A DNA stretch of 64,000 nucleotides from GCA-002726655 sp046582185 (GTDB lineage Bacteria; Pseudomonadota; Gammaproteobacteria; Pseudomonadales; Azotimanducaceae). Every line of letters begins with the position of its first letter. Within the stretch, counting starts at the first letter, position 1. A model generated the notes under the pieces. That model worked only from the letters and a program-made list of their open reading frames with translations. It had not been told where the DNA came from and made no database searches. The position numbers and the translations under genes were made by a program. Shown in pieces: positions 62,341 through 64,000 of the stretch. Location: NCBI GenBank assembly GCA_046582185.1, contig JAYGEX010000040.1, forward strand, positions 1 to 64,000, in the 5' to 3' direction.

Positions 62341-63090
62341 TTGCAGAATATCAGCGCCAACCCACTGGCATCCGCACTGCTGGTGCAGGTGACAAGGAGC
62401 ACCTTGAACTTACCCATCTCACAAGCCTTGATGGGCGAATCACTCGCCTACTCCACACTGCAGGGAGGCAAGGAGTTTGAGCGCTGGCTCGCGCAATACC
62501 AGTTAAAACGCGGCAACAAATCCCGCCAAAACATCACAAAACCGGCGGTTCTGGTGGAACGGCAGCAGGAGACACTCAATCTTGTACTGAATATGCCAGA
62601 AAATAGAAATGCTCTTTCCGTCGAAACGTGGGATGCGCTAACCGAGAGTTTTAAGCTGGTGATCATGGATGATTCCATCGAATCTGTACATGTTTCAGCC
62701 AATGGCCCCAACTTCAGCGCCGGTGGTGATCTGTCGGAATTCGGCAGCAACCGCGATCAAGCCCTGGCGCATCAGATCAGGTTGATGCGAATGCCTGCGC
62801 AATACCTGGCACAACGGTCCGAACATTATACCTTTCACCTGCATGGCGCCTGTTTCGGTGCCGGAGTCGAGATGCCGGCCTTTGCCGGTAAATTGGTGGC
62901 TTCGCCAGAGGCAACATTTCATCTACCGGAAGTGGCGATGAGCCTGATACCAGGGGCAGGTGGTTGCGTTAGCATCCCCCGAAGAATCGGTCAACAGAAG
63001 GCCAATTTTCTGGCCATCACCAGGCATCATCTTTCCGCGACAGAGGCGCTGCAATGGGGGCTTATAGATGAGATTGTCGATAGCCGATGA
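62341..63090 (+). CDS. Enoyl-CoA hydratase/isomerase (crotonase), start unclear
   Basis: The C-terminal 165 residues form a crotonase: NGPNFSAGGDLSEFG, HGACFGAGVEMPAFA and LPEVAMSLIPGAGGCVSIPR. The first 80 or so carry a helical segment (NPLASALLVQVTRSTLNLPI, ESLAYSTLQGGKEFERWLA) typical of a longer two-part crotonase. Family-like sequence (HLVVSNEADEQRV) goes on upstream of the TTG at 62341 to about 62302, but no start codon or ribosome-binding site is there and a TAG lies at 62266. The gene may be N-terminally truncated. It is convergent with the CoA-transferase. Confidence 0.8.
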   Translation: MQNISANPLASALLVQVTRSTLNLPISQALMGESLAYSTLQGGKEFERWLAQYQLKRGNKSRQNITKPAVLVERQQETLNLVLNMPENRNALSVETWDALTESFKLVIMDDSIESVHVSANGPNFSAGGDLSEFGSNRDQALAHQIRLMRMPAQYLAQRSEHYTFHLHGACFGAGVEMPAFAGKLVASPEATFHLPEVAMSLIPGAGGCVSIPRRIGQQKANFLAITRHHLSATEALQWGLIDEIVDSR

Positions 63091-63096
63091 CAAGCG

Positions 63097-64000
63097 CTAT
63101 TCCAGTGCGCCACTGATCAAGAGTTCACCAAATTTATCATCATCGTAACCGAGTTCGTCATTCAATATTGTTGCCATATCACGCGCAAACGTGGGTGCAG
63201 AATCATCAACCGCTATTGGTGAACGCGACAAATGAATGCGGGTTGATTCTATTGTTGTTTCGCCTCCGTCAGGATGTGGCAGCGTGATAAAATGACCCAG
63301 ATGGTTTAATTGCGGATCGGCACATAATTCCGGGCTGTTTTGCACGACAGAGGCTGGTACCAATGCAGCCTGTAACTGAGCTTCCAAATCAGCGCCCTCA
63401 AAGGCCTCGGTAAGTGCAGCAATACCTCTATCGAGATGGTCTTGATTGGATAATCTGTTGGCCAGCGAATTGAAGCGTGAATCGCTCGCATCAAGACCCG
63501 AAAGCAGGTCACAGAGCGCGATCCATTGTGCCTCTGTTTCACAGGCAATAGCCACGAACTGATCCTCTCCTTTCGTAGGGTAGACACCATGAGGCGCCAT
63601 CTCCAGGTCGCGATTGCCGATGCGTGACATCGTATTGTCGTTGGCAATGTAATCCAGTAACGCAGGTGTAAGAAAGTGCACAGCCGCCTCACTTTGGGCT
63701 AAATCAATATGTTGCCCCTCGCCCGTTCGGCGGTGATGGTCAAGGGCAGCTAAAATTGCCGCGGCGTTGTATTTTGGGGCGATATAGTCAGTATAAGCGC
63801 CGAAGGGACCTGCGGGTTCAAGGTCCTGCCAACCTGTAATATCAAAGAAACCCGTAACTGCGGCTGCCAGGTTGCCATATCCAGCGAACATCGCCAGTGG
63901 GCCAGTCTGTCCCATCAGACACGTACTAAGCATAATGATATCAGGCTTGACTTCCCGCAAGGCAGCGTAATCCAAACCAAAGTTCTTCATCGCCTTGGGT
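63097..64000 (-). CDS. CaiB/BaiF-type (family III) CoA-transferase, partial
   Basis: The visible 300 or so residues match a family III CoA-transferase: MKNFGLDYAALREVKPDIIM, GNLAAAVTGFFDITGW, HHRRTGEGQHIDLAQSEAAV and GVYPTKGEDQFVAIACETEA. The frame continues past base 64000, so the start and the N-terminal domain with the catalytic Asp are outside the window. It would swap CoA between acids without ATP. It sits at the end of the acyl-CoA enzyme region. Confidence 0.93.
   Translation of the reverse strand, partial: PKAMKNFGLDYAALREVKPDIIMLSTCLMGQTGPLAMFAGYGNLAAAVTGFFDITGWQDLEPAGPFGAYTDYIAPKYNAAAILAALDHHRRTGEGQHIDLAQSEAAVHFLTPALLDYIANDNTMSRIGNRDLEMAPHGVYPTKGEDQFVAIACETEAQWIALCDLLSGLDASDSRFNSLANRLSNQDHLDRGIAALTEAFEGADLEAQLQAALVPASVVQNSPELCADPQLNHLGHFITLPHPDGGETTIESTRIHLSRSPIAVDDSAPTFARDMATILNDELGYDDDKFGELLISGALE

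Overview
The window looks like chromosomal DNA of a free-living, probably marine, heterotrophic gammaproteobacterium. The support is a RibB with a degenerate GTP cyclohydrolase half, a GlcDEF glycolate oxidase, a TRAP transporter with a TatT subunit, an MlaC/MMPL pair, a VapBC module, a RAYT transposase, and a very large set of acyl-CoA enzymes: six acyl-CoA dehydrogenase or ligase genes, MaoC hydratases, an SCP-x thiolase, SDRs, a crotonase and a CaiB-type CoA-transferase. The species cannot be named from the sequence alone. No rRNA, tRNA or CRISPR array was seen.

Layout. 0-0.2 kb: IS3 OrfA tail. 0.4-11.7 kb: YcaQ glycosylase, acyl-CoA ligase divergent from an acyl-CoA dehydrogenase, two beta-lactamase-fold proteins, MlrC peptidase, a broken VOC gene, aldo/keto reductase and an atypical carbamoyltransferase. 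11.7-20 kb: glcDEF (minus strand) divergent from ribB, MlaC-like and MMPL genes (plus). 20.3-22.4 kb: vapBC, then IS91 and DUF3667 remnants. 22.5-28.5 kb (minus): steroid 5-alpha-reductase-like protein coupled to a family 5 solute-binding protein, two acyl-CoA dehydrogenases and a GST. 28.7-37.7 kb: enoyl reductase, Lhr and methyltransferase relics, HDAC-like deacetylase, GAF-HD-GYP protein, MBL hydrolase and a pair of overlapping acyl-CoA dehydrogenases. 37.8-43.4 kb: a gene graveyard (DUF1538, two half ABC exporters, two GGDEF proteins) around an intact GST and gamma-glutamyltransferase. 43.7-48.3 kb (minus): TatT-TRAP transporter and a frameshifted DUF2726 gene. 48.4-51.9 kb: SDR, phosphatase, exbD and a RAYT with an inverted repeat pair. 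51.9-64 kb: MaoC pair, DUF255 thioredoxin-fold protein, Nudix, TetR, two SDRs, SCP-x thiolase, P450 relic, DUF1203, alkylsulfatase-like MBL, crotonase and CoA-transferase.

How it works together. Most intact genes could take part in CoA-thioester catabolism of hydrophobic acids: activation (ligase, CoA-transferase), alpha-beta dehydrogenation (several ACADs, including a likely two-subunit pair), hydration (MaoC pair, crotonase), 3-hydroxy oxidation (MFE-2-like SDR) and thiolysis (SCP-x thiolase). The 5-alpha-reductase-like protein, the P450 relic and the ACAD pair make sterol-like or isoprenoid substrates a reasonable guess, but nothing in the window proves the substrate. Glycolate oxidation and the TRAP transporter fit growth on dissolved organic acids.

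Two themes stand out. First, many genes are broken or partial (VOC, Lhr, methyltransferase, DUF1538, ABC halves, GGDEF twice, DUF2726, P450, DUF3667, IS91, IS3), so the window is either under decay or carries some assembly errors. Second, non-coding repeats recur: a roughly 19-bp element occurs in several copies, two of them inverted beside the RAYT gene, and short tandem repeats lie just 5' of several genes.
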